DNA from: Paraglomus occultum
Taxonomy: Eukaryota > Glomeromycota > Glomeromycetes > Paraglomerales > Paraglomeraceae
Reading direction: 5' to 3'
Assembly (NCBI GenBank): GCA_910592205.1
Contig: CAJVPJ010000349.1
Span: 1 to 27,670 of the forward strand
Length of the DNA: 27,670 nucleotides
Shown: positions 10,925 to 22,158 of the stretch, piece by piece
How the letters are laid out: each line of letters starts with the position of its first letter
Position numbering within the stretch: the stretch's first letter is position 1
Notes under the pieces: model-generated
Seen by the model: the letters and a program-made list of their open reading frames with translations, nothing else
The model's database searches: none
What the model was told of the DNA's origin: nothing
Made by a program: the position numbers and the translations under genes

Positions 10925-13035
10925 GAACAAACGTCTTTCATAATTAATATTCACACATAAATTTATCAAATTATGGTCAGGTCAATTAAAAAAATGCAAG
11001 TATTTTTAGATTTCTACATTTCTCCCATTAAGCTGTTACGAAAAAGAACCGATAAATTGTTACTTTCTTCTCAGGCAACACTATCATCGACTTTGCACAT
11101 AATCAATGTTTAATATTTTTAAGGCCGCATTACAACAGTTGGTAGATCGTTTATCTTTTTCCATGTTTATTTTTAGTCCTTAAAATATCTCCATTCCAAA
11201 CTTACACACATTCAGCCTTTCCAAATATAACATCTTGTTCCATAAGTTAATGTCGAGTCCGCTACAGGCTCCGTGCTTATTGCAAAATAATAGAAATGGG
11301 TAAGTATAATTTATTTCTATACACCTCTGAAAACTAACGACTATAAATAAACATTATTTCACGAGCCGAGTGTCCCATAATAACAACTTGGTTGTTTTGC
11401 CAAGTTCCAGTTTTATTAGCACTAATCACATGACAGTTTCACATCATTTTTATTATATTTGATAATTCTGATCTCTTAAATGAACGATGTGTGTGTAATA
11501 AACGCATTGTTCAATAATTATTGCTTATTTTGTAAAATTCCATAGTTTTTATTAATGGCAATCACAACGGTTGATCTTAATTCTATTTGAGATAATATTT
11601 GCCAATCGCCGCTGACTAATAATAAAAATAGTAAATGGGTGTATACTAATAATAACCTTTGTTTAAATTTTATAATTTTATAATTTACGTATCTTCACCA
11701 GTTGTTATTATCGTTATATTTAATAAGATTATTAATAAGAAATAGGAAATCAAAAGTCTAGTCCATGTTTGTACGCTTTGAAATGACACTTTTTAATGCG
11801 TAACGCTTGCTCTATTGATTGCTTATTTCCATAACCGTTGTAACAAGTTTCGTTAACGTTAATATCAAGTTTTCTTTTAGCCTTTTTATCAAACATCTTA
11901 ATAGTTAGGAATAGGATATCGTGATCACAAAACCTCGTTGGTATCTTAAATTAGCTGTGTTCTATAGATATTATCTAGTCGGTGCTTTTCGTCATTCTAC
12001 TAGCCCTGTAACAAATTCTCGTACTATGAAGCCGTTATACTGTACTTCCAAATACATATACTTATAGTTGTGACGCTCACAGTTAGATTCGTATTATTTC
12101 TACTATATCGTTTGACTATAAATGGTGTTATTGTTGACGAATAGTCTATTAAGCCATTTCGTATTGCAACGTTGTTTGTTTTTTTAGTAAATATGTTTAT
12201 TTTATGTCACGGGTTATTGACCAGAAAAGTTAACATCTATTTAACATTTCTCACAAAGTCACATCACAGAATTATTAGAGAAGGCTAATTCCTGTGAATC
12301 GAATATTCTTGTAGCGTGTAATTTTCTATAGTAAATAAGGAAACTGGCATTATAAATAATGCATTATGATAAATTCGTGATTTAGGCGGTCGTCAGCGGC
12401 GTTTGAACTGATTTTAAGCACAGAACAAGTACAGCAAGACGCCATAGCAATTATCTGAATAACACACATTGAAATGATTCAGCTTTCCATCCAAGTACGC
12501 ACTTTGTAGTAGTCCAACAAGACTAAAGGCATCTCTCACACAATTCCCACTCACTGCAAAATTCATTTGCATTAACAGTACACAAGACATATAACCTAAT
12601 ACTAATGTTAACACTGTTACAGAATTATATCAGCAACTTACAATTTTGATAAAAAAGCTGATACCAGGGCAAGGAAATCCATGTCTTGGCTTCTTTTCTC
12701 TCTTCTGTCAGGACTAATGAATTTGAGTCTGTAATGTTACCTCCTTTGGATTGACACAACTTTAATATTGGACGCGAGCTTGTATTGTTAGTCTTTATTT
12801 CACAGATACTGTCTAAAGTGGACAGTGTAGATGACAGTACAATGTTAACTTATTAATGAGAGGCTTCTTGATATCAGGTCTGAGGAGATTTTCAACCTTT
12901 ATGGTGAATATAAGCTCTCCTAAATACAATAACGATTAATCATAATCATAATCATTCTTAAAGTTGGCACGTGGTCCATGACTATGATTAGATAATCGAG
13001 ATCTTATACCTCGAACCATTTTCGACGTTGTAATA
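10925..13035. other. Gene-free body of duplication copy 2 and lyase promoter
   Basis: No gene is supported. About 10975-12250 is colinear with 6544-8560. The open frame at 12414-12614 (minus, 66 codons) has no family signal and no counterpart in copy 1. The last 60 bp before the lyase ATG at 13036 are the segment preserved at 9282-9350, so that stretch is at least ancestral promoter or 5' leader. Confidence 0.55.
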
Positions 13036-15308
13036 ATGTTGACGAATGGGTCCAAGGTCATTGCAAAGTCACTCAAAGCACAAGGGGTGACAGTTGTGTT
13101 TGGCATTGTCGGAATTCCCGTGGTCGAGGTCTGAGGACTGCGTAAGAAAATGATTTGGAACATACATGGGCATGTGTCAAAGACTTTTTCATTAATTAGG
13201 TTGCCGAGGCGATAATTGCAGAAGGGATTAAATTTATTGGATTTCGTAACGAACAATCTGCGAGTTATGCAGCCGGAGCTCATGGTAGTACCTCTATCGT
13301 TAGCTAGTAAACCACCAAAAATAAATATATTATTCCTAATTTTGACATCATTCGACAGGGTATCTAACCGGTCGCCCAGGTGTAAGTTATTTGATCTTGC
13401 TCCTTTTCTCCGTCTCTCCCCCCTTTTTCTTTATCCGCATTCTCTGATACACAATTCCTCTCCCCGCCTCAAGGTATGTCTCGTAGTTTCCGGTCCAGGT
13501 GTAGTGCATGCCTTGCCCGGAGTCGTAAACGCCACCGCCAACTGCTGGCCGCTTCTTCTTCTCGGTGGATCATCAGACACGTATCAACAAGGCATGGGTG
13601 CATTTCAAGAAATGGATCAACTCGCTTTGCTTAAACAACATACAAAATACAGCGCTCGACCGGCGAGTTTGTTGCAGATTTCGAACGTGATCGATAGCGC
13701 CGTCCGCTATTCTATCTACGGTCGCCCGGGACCCGTCTATATAGACTTGCCGGCTGATTTGATTCAAGCGGAAACTGACGACCAAAAACTGACTATCAAG
13801 GGGCCGGTACCGAATCCGGCAAAGTCTTTGGCGGATTTGGGGGCAGTTGAAAGAGCCGCTTTATTATTAACGCAAGCAAAGATGCCTCTTGTGATCATCG
13901 GGAAAGGAGCTGCATATGCTCGAGCCGAACATGCAATTCGCGAGTTTATAGATCATTCGAACATACCGTTTTTACCGACACCAATGGGCAAGGGCGTCGT
14001 TCCCGATTCACATCCACTTTGCGTATCTGCGGCACGTTCTAAAGCTCTATCGGATGCTGATGTAGTGCTACTTCTCGGTGCCAGGTTAAACTGGATCCTA
14101 CATTTCGGACAACCGCCAAAGTTTTCTGAATCTGTGAAAATTATTCAAGTCGACATTCATCCCGAAGAGCATCATGCTAACCGGCGAGCGGAAGTTTCGT
14201 TGGTTGGAAATGTAGACTTGATAGTGGGTCAGATAAAGGAACATATTCCCGCTAACTGTCATAACGTCCGTGATTCCCCGTATCTCGGACCGTGGTTCGA
14301 GAAGGTTAAGGCAAATGTTGCCGCTACTGAGAAAAAGCTCAAGGATGATACTTACCCGATGAGTTATCATAGGGCGTTCTGGGAAATTAAGAAGCGATTG
14401 CCTGAAAATGTCATTTTTGTTAGTGAAGGAGCCAACACAATGGATATTGCGAGGTCTATATTTGATGTGCAAGAGCCAAGGTGTAGACTGGATGCTGGTG
14501 AGTGTAAGTCACGGGAATTAGTGGTAATGAACAGGGGGAGAGCAATACGTAGTTGTAATTGACTTTTTGTAATCGACATTAGGAACTCTTGCGACTATGG
14601 GAGTTGGTTTAGGGTTTGCAATAGCTGGTAAGCGATTTATAATAAACTTGCCTTTTGTCTATGATGATGCTCGTGGGAAAAAATGTCTATTAACAAGGAA
14701 AGAGGGTGTTTCTGATTGTAGCAAAAGTATGCTATCCGAACAAACACGTGGTAGCCATTGAAGGAGATTCTGCGTTTGGTTTCAGGTAAGCTTGTTTTTT
14801 ATACCAGATTTTTCGAATTTCCTTACTACTTTTATCGCGTTGCTTACGCTTTTTCCTTTACTAAGCGCTATGGAACTTGAAACGGCTATCCGAGCCAACA
14901 CTCCGATTCTAATTATAATAATTAACAACAATGGTATATATCATGGCCTGGACGTTGCGACGTACAAGTCCACCCCTGACAACAGCCTTCCTTCAACTGC
15001 TCTATTGCCCGACGTGAGGTACGACGCTATAGCGGAGGCGGTTGGCGGAAGTGGTTATTTCGTGCGTACGCCCGACGAGTTGGGACAAGCCGTTGAGGAA
15101 GGTTTAAGAGAAAGTCACAATACGTGTGTAGTTATTAATGTTATGATTCAGCCTGGCGGACGTAAAAAACTGGTAAGTGGAAAGGGTTTGAAATCGATCG
15201 AGGAGGGAGCAAGTGAAGAAATTAAAAGAGGATTTCTTATTTAATGTTATATATATGTATATTATATAGGACTTTGCATGGTTACAGACTACAAAGACCA
15301 AATTATAG
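13036..15308 (+). CDS. HACL1: 2-hydroxyacyl-CoA lyase / oxalyl-CoA decarboxylase-type ThDP enzyme, 8 exons
   Basis: A thiamine-diphosphate enzyme cleaving 2-hydroxyacyl-CoA (or decarboxylating oxalyl-CoA), acting in peroxisomal alpha-oxidation or oxalate breakdown. Exons: 13036-13128, 13200-13284, 13359-13381 (23 nt), 13474-14497, 14583-14627, 14722-14785, 14866-15172 and 15270-15308. All junctions are GT-AG and phase-consistent, giving 559 aa, normal for the family. Visible sites: VFGIVGIPVVE near residue 20-31, the ThDP-activating glutamate E49 in GFRNEQSASYAAGAHG, LVVSGPGVVHA, QQGMGAFQEMDQ, YGRPGPVYIDLPAD, and the ThDP/Mg site from GDSAFGFSAMELE (438 on) to NNNGIYHGL (465 on). Reading through the last intron would give a wrong tail. 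Splicing to 15270 gives DFAWLQTTKTKL, whose final TKL resembles a PTS1. Lyase versus decarboxylase cannot be decided by eye. AATAAA lies at 15507-15512. Confidence 0.95.
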
Positions 15309-15628
15309 AACATCTGTGTGAGGCGGAAATTTCCACCAATTTACGCTCTCAAAGCCTACAAAGTATGCGATATTACCATCAGAGACAACCTCGTTTATTA
15401 AATTAAGATGAACATATTATCCTTAAGAAGATGCTATTCACGATCCTATTGACTTGTAATGCAAAAGTTCCGATTGAAGTTGAAATGTTTGTATTTAACT
15501 AATTAAAATAAAGCATCTCTATCATATTGTCTTGGAAATAGTGAGTATCTATAATGCAGATTTCTATTTTATTAGTCAATGAAAATATCGATGGAATCGT
15601 CAAATAGTCTGTGGTTGGCCACTTTGTA
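15309..15628. other. Convergent 3' ends of the lyase and GTP cyclohydrolase genes
   Basis: This 320-bp AT-rich spacer separates the plus-strand lyase stop (15308) from the minus-strand cyclohydrolase stop (15629). AATAAA occurs on the plus strand at 15507-15512 and on the minus strand at 15573-15568. Each is plausibly the poly(A) signal of the gene reading into it, so the transcripts may overlap at their 3' ends. Confidence 0.5.
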
Positions 15629-16798
15629 TCAACGGTTTATCAAAGTTAAGAATTCCTCTCTGGTCTTTTGCTGTTCCCGGAACACTCCAAGCATAGCACT
15701 GGTTACTGTCATGCTACCTGGTTTTTGAACACCTCGCATAACCATGCATAAATGGCTGCAGCAATCACAAGGGGAAATCACAAGGGGAAATCACAAAGGG
15801 GAAACATTAAAGGCAAGTCGATCAAAAACAAACAAGCTACACTTACCATTGAAGAAAGTATCACTCACCTAGCTTCCATGACAACGGCAACGCCCTGAGG
15901 TTTTAGAATCTCTTGTAACGTGACGGCAATCTGTTTTGTGAGCCGTTCTTGTATTTGCAATCTTCGCGAAAGCATTTCTGCAATACGTGCAAGTTTAGAT
16001 AGGCCGAGTACTCGTCTATTAGGAATGTATCCTATGCTAATCTAAATAGAGTCATAGATGGATATAGTCAATAACAAGATTATTGATTACGACAGGGTGA
16101 CTGTTGTGTTATTTACCTTTCCCGTAAAAGGTACCATATGATGTTCACATAATGAAAACACATCAATATCTTTTACAATAACCATTTCGTCACAGTCTAG
16201 AATGGGGAAATTTGTAGAGTATTTAGCATTAAAATTATGCGACTGGTAGAACAAGGATGATTTCATACGGAACCTTCTTCGAAAATGGCTCCATTGATGA
16301 TATCTACAAAGATCAAACGACCGATCCATGTCAGTATAAAAGTGATGCACGACAATTTAACAGAGTCGCATTGACTGATACGCTACCTTCAAGACTTTCT
16401 TCGTATCCTTTAGAAAAGAACATCAAAGCCCTGGCATACCTTTCGGGTGTCTTTAACAAACCCTCTCTATTAGGGTCTTCGCCAATACACTCGAATATTG
16501 TTTTAACCGCATCTGAGAGTTTCTTTATTCGTTCCCGTTTCTGATCTTCGGTATCATCTAATCGTTGCTTTGCGCCTACACCTGAACGGAATTCACCCCA
16601 GTGAGCGATAAACCAAGCGGGGGGGGGGGGATTCGATCGTGCTGCGAAAATGATCAAAACATCAGACTTACTCGGCCAGATCAAACCATTCATGCCAGCA
16701 AGAGCGTCAGTTCTTTCAGAAAGGGTAAGGGAAGTGGATGATATGAGACCTGCATCTTCAGGACTGTTCATTTGGGAGAATGACTGCTTTGTTAGCAT
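15629..16798 (-). CDS. FOL2: GTP cyclohydrolase I, 6 exons
   Basis: Converts GTP to 7,8-dihydroneopterin triphosphate, the first step of folate and tetrahydrobiopterin synthesis. It is a cytosolic homodecameric enzyme. Exons on the minus strand: 16798-16672, 16575-16387, 16303-16274 (30 nt), 16196-16117, 16041-15869 and 15755-15629 (stop TGA). Phases agree throughout and give 241 aa, close to known fungal and animal lengths. Landmarks: [19 protein letters not shown], the microexon encoding [29 protein letters not shown] with zinc ligands C132 and H135, [29 protein letters not shown], the third zinc ligand C203 in [12 protein letters not shown], and [11 protein letters not shown] at the end. 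The N-terminal 42 residues are variable. An in-frame second Met (16771) is an alternative start. Intron 1 contains a run of 12 G (plus strand), intron 5 a 13-bp tandem repeat. Confidence 0.96.
15763..15802. repeat. 13-bp tandem repeat, three units, in FOL2 intron 5
   Basis: Three head-to-tail copies of AATCACAAGGGGA (the third with one extra A) lie immediately inside the 3' end of intron 5, next to the acceptor at 15756. On the coding strand the repeats are pyrimidine-rich (TCCCCTTGTGATT) and may serve as the polypyrimidine tract. Confidence 0.9.
16619..16630. repeat. Homopolymer of 12 G in FOL2 intron 1
   Basis: A run of 12 G on the plus strand (C on the coding strand) lies within the proposed intron 16671-16576. 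If the intron were retained the frame would stay open through a Pro run, which is why open-frame tools fuse exons 1 and 2. The homopolymer is prone to length error. Confidence 0.9.
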
Positions 16799-19240
16799 AG
16801 CTATGGGATTTTATGGCTCGAGGAGGGGGCACGGCAAAAGGGGTTGAAAAGCTAGAATCATTCTTCCACTGTGTGGATCACGCCCCCCATGAAGTTTTTG
16901 TCGATCCCAAAGATTATAATGCATTAATTGTTTGCTGCTGACCTGGTGACCCATTATCTGTTGCACTAGTTGTTCATTATGTTCCGCAGTACGGCAAATC
17001 GCGCGGGAATAATGACTCATACCTCCCCTTAATATTACGTATTCCGTACATGCAGACCGCAGCATATTATTTTGCCATCTCGAGAATGTAGTGAGAATCT
17101 TTAGTTTGTAAACTGACATAACCACTATGCTTAAATGTCTTTCTATTATTACTATTAATATGTAATTGAAAAGTCTATGGTTTTAATGTTCTCATAAACC
17201 AATACTGTGACGTTTATGAACCATTTCTAATGTCCTGATTCCACACTAGAATTTATTGTTGCAATTGATGCTTCTCGGAGAATGTTAAAGGAATTTGGAA
17301 AATAGTATCAGCGAAAAATATATTTATAAACAAATATGTTTGCTGACCTGACAATCGTTTACATTTTACATTGTTTAACTCGACCTCGAATTAGTGGAGA
17401 TAATTCACAATACAAAAATACCGGTTTTCTTTGTCTCACATTGTATGTTGACTGTCTTTTTATTTGTTCCAAGTGTTGGATGTGTTGATTGTTTTGAAAG
17501 CATTCCTATGTAAAACTCTTAATCTGGACGTGGCGTATATAAAAAAAATAAAAAACGCAATTTTCGCTTGATCAGCTGAGAATACGAAGCCTGTCTTAAA
17601 ACGGGATACAAAAATTTTGTCAACATGAATAAGACGAAGAATTTTGCAACGGAAATTGTACCGTTTACCGTTATTGTAAAAGTATGCTGTCTGTTTTCTA
17701 ACCCCACGTTATGAACGTAAAATGCAACTTGTACATTGACAGTTTGCATCATGCCTTTGGATATCACCAAGAAGTGTATTTACATGATTATGAAAAAACC
17801 ATGGCGCGTGTTTGATTGAACGTACTTTGGATCAATCGCGTATATTCAAACGTATCCTTGGTTTCAACTGAAATCTAAAGCCCAGAACATGTCAATTAAA
17901 TAAATCTTTTGGGTGTATCACTTGATATAATTGATAATAATTATGTGTTGTATTTTATAGACAAGTAAATAACAATTTTCTGCTTTAGAATATTAATATT
18001 CTAATTACGGATTAAACTTTACATGACAGCATAAATTAATACTGAGACGACAGTGTAATAATGTATTCGTATAGTAAACGGTGAAACACTTTGTAAGCTT
18101 CTTCCTTTTACTTTCTGGTTAGGAAAGACGCAACTGTGATGAATTGTTAATACAACCTGTTGTTAATATTTTGCTTTTTGCTTGTGCTATTTCGTAACTA
18201 TTGTATCGTTATACTTTTACTGTTTCCGTTATTGTTGTTCCTTCGTATTGATTCTACGCTAGTATCCTACTTGGAAGTATTTCCGTTGCTTAAAGACAAT
18301 TATTGAGGAAAAATAATTTTGCAAATATAACCTTCTTAGTGATAATCAGTATAGCTTGGAGTATTGCCCCCAATTAATTTTAAAGTGGTGTAAAATTTCC
18401 ACTTTGCTGTAGGCGTTGAGTCACTTTGCAGAAATTATTACGATTGTCTAAATCAATTATTAGGAACACATAATTTACTGTGCTTTTGTTAATTATCACC
18501 GAAATAATCGCGGGGCAAGTAACCTTTCGATATAGTTCAACGGCTATACCGAACAGATTCAGGAATATATCAATTGCGCATGATTATTGTAAATGCAATG
18601 CTCGTTTATTGAAACTAAAGAACCGAAATAAAAAAAACTTTCAAACACTGCAAACACACCGAAACTTGCTAAAACTCTTACGCTGCTTTTTATATCTTAA
18701 TTTTAGCAACGCCAACGTTAATCGGCTTGACTAATTTTCGACACGTCAAATTCTAATACAGCTTGTTGCGTGAATGAGTTGTACAAACACAAATTTGAAC
18801 ATTGATTCTAAAGAACGTTTAAACAGTAACTTGTCTTGACTGGCGATGGTGCAATGACAACGTAAAGAACATAGCTACTGGACCAAACCAACCCTTCGGT
18901 AATAGAAAACTGGCTAGATTTTATTACTAATTTTGATGCTCATCATTTATCTTTTTCGTCTTTAGATTGGGGGGACAGTACAACAAACATTGAGAGCACA
19001 TGGCATCAGAAAACTTTTTTGCATTCAATTATCTTACAGCATTGTGTATTCGAGTTACTAAATGGTTATTGCTAAAGTATACATAATTGCTCAAACATGT
19101 CACGCGTACGTAGTTAGTTGATCATGAATCGATTTATTATAAAACCTGAATCATACAAAGTAAAATAAATGCGATAAGCTGACATGTAGACAATCGGAAA
19201 TCATGCAGCAATAATATCATGGAAAATTAGGTGAGAAGTT
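16799..19240. other. Gene-free stretch: FOL2 5' flank to first secreted-peptide gene
   Basis: A 104-codon minus-strand frame at 16811-17125 lies directly upstream of FOL2. It is GC-richer than its surroundings but has no recognisable domain, and may be leader sequence or an untranslated first exon. The rest is AT-rich. Frames at 17519-17770 (minus) and 18480-18734 (plus) show no family features and are not called. Confidence 0.5.
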
Positions 19241-19588
19241 TTAGGCAGCATCAGTTTGTCCATTATTGTTAGTATGACCCTTTTGAGGTGGGGCGAAGAG
19301 CGGAGGAGGACATCTCTTTCGTTTAGAACAATGCTCAACGTCACGATCCGGTCCGTCGGTTGCAGCCAATCTTTTGTTCAGATTACTTGATAATTGATAA
19401 AAAAAAACGGTTCGGTGAGTACGAGGTGACAATTAGTAGTGATACTAACAGAGTTTCATTAATAACTCGACACATTAATCTCGACATAACGTTCACCTTT
19501 CGTTGACTGGAAGCGGTATCGAGACAATTACAGTTGCAAGCATAATGACAGCAAAGACAACAAAAGTTAAGCGAAGAAGTTTGGTCAT
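19241..19588 (-). CDS. Small secreted peptide, two-exon family, member 1
   Basis: Unrecognised family with three clear members here. Exon 1 is 19588-19497, ending inside an Arg codon (phase 2). Exon 2 is 19370-19241, giving 73 aa. Exon 1 encodes MTKLLRLTFVVFAVIMLATV and ends SIPLPVNE-R, a signal peptide with a small residual segment. The mature part is short and hydrophilic: C-x5-C followed by PPP (residues HCSKRKRCPPP), then a Gln/Gly/Asn-rich end (NNNGQTDAA). An alternative acceptor 15 nt earlier (exon from 19385) adds SNLNK and creates a LNKR dibasic site of Kex2 type. Exon 1 matches member 3 at 23 of 31 residues and member 2 at 20 of 31, while exon 2 barely aligns apart from the two Cys, a nearby Pro and the Asn-rich tail. 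The likely role is an extracellular peptide; no activity is inferred. Confidence 0.82.
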
Positions 19589-19715
19589 TTTTGTTGGAGA
19601 TTAACGAGACGTCTTTGGTAGATTACGGATTTGATATGTCGATAAGACCAGGCGGATTGATATTTCTCGCAAAAGAATGTAAGGATTTGGTATTTGTGTA
19701 ATCGACTAAGGCCCA

Positions 19716-19780
19716 AGCTCAGTCGAGTGAAAATTGTTATGGCTTAGCCGGCAAGTGCTGCTGTTACAGCGTATTTATAC
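19716..19780 (-). promoter_or_regulatory. Conserved promoter block of member 1: TATA plus CTCGACTGAGCT
   Basis: GTATAAATAC (19780-19771) is followed by CTCGACTGAGCTTGGG (from 19727), about 130 bp before the ATG at 19588. The same order and spacing occur before members 2 and 3. Members 1 and 2 also share ACATATCAAATCCG, AGACGTCT and CTCCAACAAAAATGACC. Confidence 0.75.
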
Positions 19781-21580
19781 TTGACATGGTGCGTTCTTAG
19801 CCCAAGGATTTGTTATACTAATAAACTTTCTATATTCCCTTTCCCGTCGTTTTTCGTGTGATACCAAATGTGACGGGTGGCAAATACCTCGGCTATTCGC
19901 AACGCTAATAAGAGTTAAGAGGGGGTTAGTCTTAAAATATGCCTGTATATGTGAATATGGTTTTCCCTTGGAATTCTACCGATTGTTAACACTGCGCGAT
20001 TGGTTGGTCAATGGCTTATTATTATACTTAAGCCCCATAATTGGTTAAATGATATGCAGGCTACTATACAGAACAGGCATGTGTGACAAAAACGTCTATT
20101 ATTATACATAAATGTATGATATCGTACGTTGTGATTAGCATCACTATTTCTATGGTCTGGAGATATTCCCGAACGTCTTTCATGGAGCGGTTTAGACTTG
20201 CAGCGAGTATTTATTTCCGATAGACAGTAGAGTGAAGATCGACACTCAATAATTGGTTGGTGCATCCACCATTATCTCCTCCTGGTACAATTATGCGCAC
20301 TCTTTCATTGCCTTCGATATGTTTCCGTAAAAAGTAGTGAACGTTACATGCACATTAGAGTCCAAGTAAGGCCTTATTAATTGTCAGTGAAAAAATTGCT
20401 TCATCTATGTATTCATCCACCTTTGATAGTAATTTACCATCCCAGATATACTACAATTTTTGTTGAGGATATAATAATTATCGATCATTATTACTAATTT
20501 ATTCGTAATAAGTTTTCAGAAACACCGTATCTGATTTTCGTACACTTGATTTGATCATTGGCTAAAAATCCATACAATTATTTCCGGTACAGTAGATTGA
20601 AATTATGCATAATCTTTCAACGTGTACGCCCGTAATATGTTTGCAATTTGGATTTAATAATAAGCGAAAGTTTTTGTTTACTGTCAATACTATGTCTGAT
20701 CTGTTGGATGTTTATTAAGTACATTACACAATTATCGGAAATGTCTCCTGCGTCAATATTAATGTCTTGTTCAAACAAAAAGTTACATGGAATGTTTGAA
20801 AGTTTATTTTGGGTATAAATTTCCTCCCGATTCTGTCAGTATTAAAGTTACCTTACGTATTCGAGGTGTAACTCAAAAGAAATGGTGGTAATGAGAAGTC
20901 ATGTACTGTTTTCTGACGACTACAATGTGATGAGATAATTTAAAGTTGTTTGAAAAATTAAAATAAAGGAACTTTAATATCTGATTTGCCAGAAAACTAG
21001 CTCAGCCTTTTCTTTATAAACAAATGTACCCCGTTTTCTTGAAAGGTACAGTATGTTAGGGAAAGAAAAGTCAATATGATTCGACAGACAAGCATAGATC
21101 AGTATTTTATGTAATGGTTATTACGTGAAAAAACTAATAATGACAAATTGCAATAAAAGTATTAGCATCGTTATATTAACGTTATCACGTAATTTTACCA
21201 ATCCTCAAACTCCTAAATTCACGCTCTCAACTATCCGCGTGCATTTAGGGGGAGTTGCTGGACGAACTCGTTTAGTGAAATTGTGTCGTCGAATTCAATT
21301 TAGATCCAACCATGTTACTAAGTTTTGGAAAGTCTAGGTAAATGGAGTAACCAAATCCTGGTAAAATGTGCTCAGTAGAAAGTCATAGCTACTATACGAA
21401 TGTTTTTGTTCAGTGGACAACACTGTTTTTATTCACGCTCAAGTAGAAGTTTATTGCAACTGCCAAACCACCATTTTTGAAGAAAGTGTATTACTAAATA
21501 TAAATATTACTCAACTCATTAGTAATACGTGGTGATTCATAGCCCAAGTTGCTATCTAATATGAATGTACAATAAACCGA
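19781..21580. other. Spacer between secreted-peptide members 1 and 2
   Basis: No gene is supported. Frames at 20008-20265 (minus, 85 codons) and 21125-21337 (plus, 70 codons) lack a signal peptide, splice context or the family promoter. The stretch is AT-rich without long repeats that I could see. Confidence 0.5.
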
Positions 21581-21962
21581 CTATTCGTTCTCATCAGGGA
21601 TAGGTTGACCGTTGTTGCTTCCACCTTTGTGACCACCACCAAGGGGATAAATGCATGATTGACTATCGCAATTGATTACATGGCGGTCATCATTCATACC
21701 GTTGAATGGTAAGTACCTTCTTCTTCAACATTTAGAAATTGAAAATTTTTTTGATGAGTGCGAGGTAAACAATATCAGCATTAGCAGTAACAGGTTCATC
21801 AAGTTACTCGAGGTGTTGAATTCCTCCTCCCTCTCTCTATCCTTCTCTCTATCTCGATTTAAACATTCACCTTTCATTGAGCAAGAGTGGCATCGACGCA
21901 ATGGCATTCGCAAGCGCAATGACGGCGAGGGCAATAAGAGTTAAGCGAAGAAGCTTGGTCAT
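21581..21962 (-). CDS. Small secreted peptide, two-exon family, member 2
   Basis: Exon 1 is 21962-21871 (92 nt, same length as in members 1 and 3). Exon 2 is 21716-21581 (stop TAG), joined in phase 2 inside the same Arg codon, giving 75 aa. Exon 1 encodes MTKLLRLTLIALAVIALANA and ends SMPLLLNE-R. Mature part: Y-L-P-F-N-G start, then NCDSQSCIYPLGGG (C-x4-C-x2-P) and a Gly/Asn/Gln-rich end (GGSNNGQPIPDENE). The Asn-Gly-Gln tail recalls member 1. The 154-nt intron on the coding strand starts GTGAATG and ends GAAGAAGAAG. The exon 2 acceptor was chosen because it keeps the frame and yields Arg-Tyr as in member 3. Open-frame prediction misses exon 1's junction and reads other frames here. Confidence 0.8.
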
Positions 21963-22100
21963 TTTTGTTGGAGTAAGAAGACGTCTTTTGGTTTTTAGGA
22001 TAGATGCGGATTTGATATGTTAAGAGGAAAGTCGACAAGACCAAGTTGAATTGATTTTCTTCTGCAAAGAACGTGAAATTTTGTTACGGACTAAGACCCA

Positions 22101-22158
22101 AGCTCAGTCGAGGAAATCGTTCTATGCCTTGCCCCGAGATCTTACAGTGTATTTATAC
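22101..22158 (-). promoter_or_regulatory. Conserved promoter block of member 2
   Basis: AAGTATAAATAC (TATA at 22158-22149) is followed by CTCGACTGAGCTTGGG (from 22112), CTTAGTC, ACATATCAAATCCG and AGACGTCT, ending CTCCAACAAAA directly before the ATG at 21962. The layout is nearly the same as for member 1 over about 190 bp, so the promoter was duplicated with the gene. Confidence 0.75.

Larger units (their letters stand above)
9368..13059 (+). repeat. Tandem segmental duplication, copy 2
   Basis: This is the second copy of the unit starting at 5009. It carries paralog B and runs into the intact lyase gene, whose 5' end is the right boundary. The copy is about 3.7 kb against 4.4 kb for copy 1. 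Similarity is strongest around the paralog genes, their promoters and the last 85 bp before 13059. It is weak or absent at about 12260-12970. Confidence 0.85.

Noticed and set aside
14098-14472. 124-codon minus frame
   Set aside because: It is antisense to the large exon 4 of the lyase, which carries clear family motifs.
16811-17125. 104-codon minus frame upstream of FOL2
   Set aside because: It has no domain and no splice link in phase to FOL2 exon 1. It is more likely the 5' leader or promoter.
21672-21944. 90-codon plus frame with a Ser/Leu run
   Set aside because: It is antisense to secreted-peptide member 2 and its intron. The run comes from the CT-rich intron.
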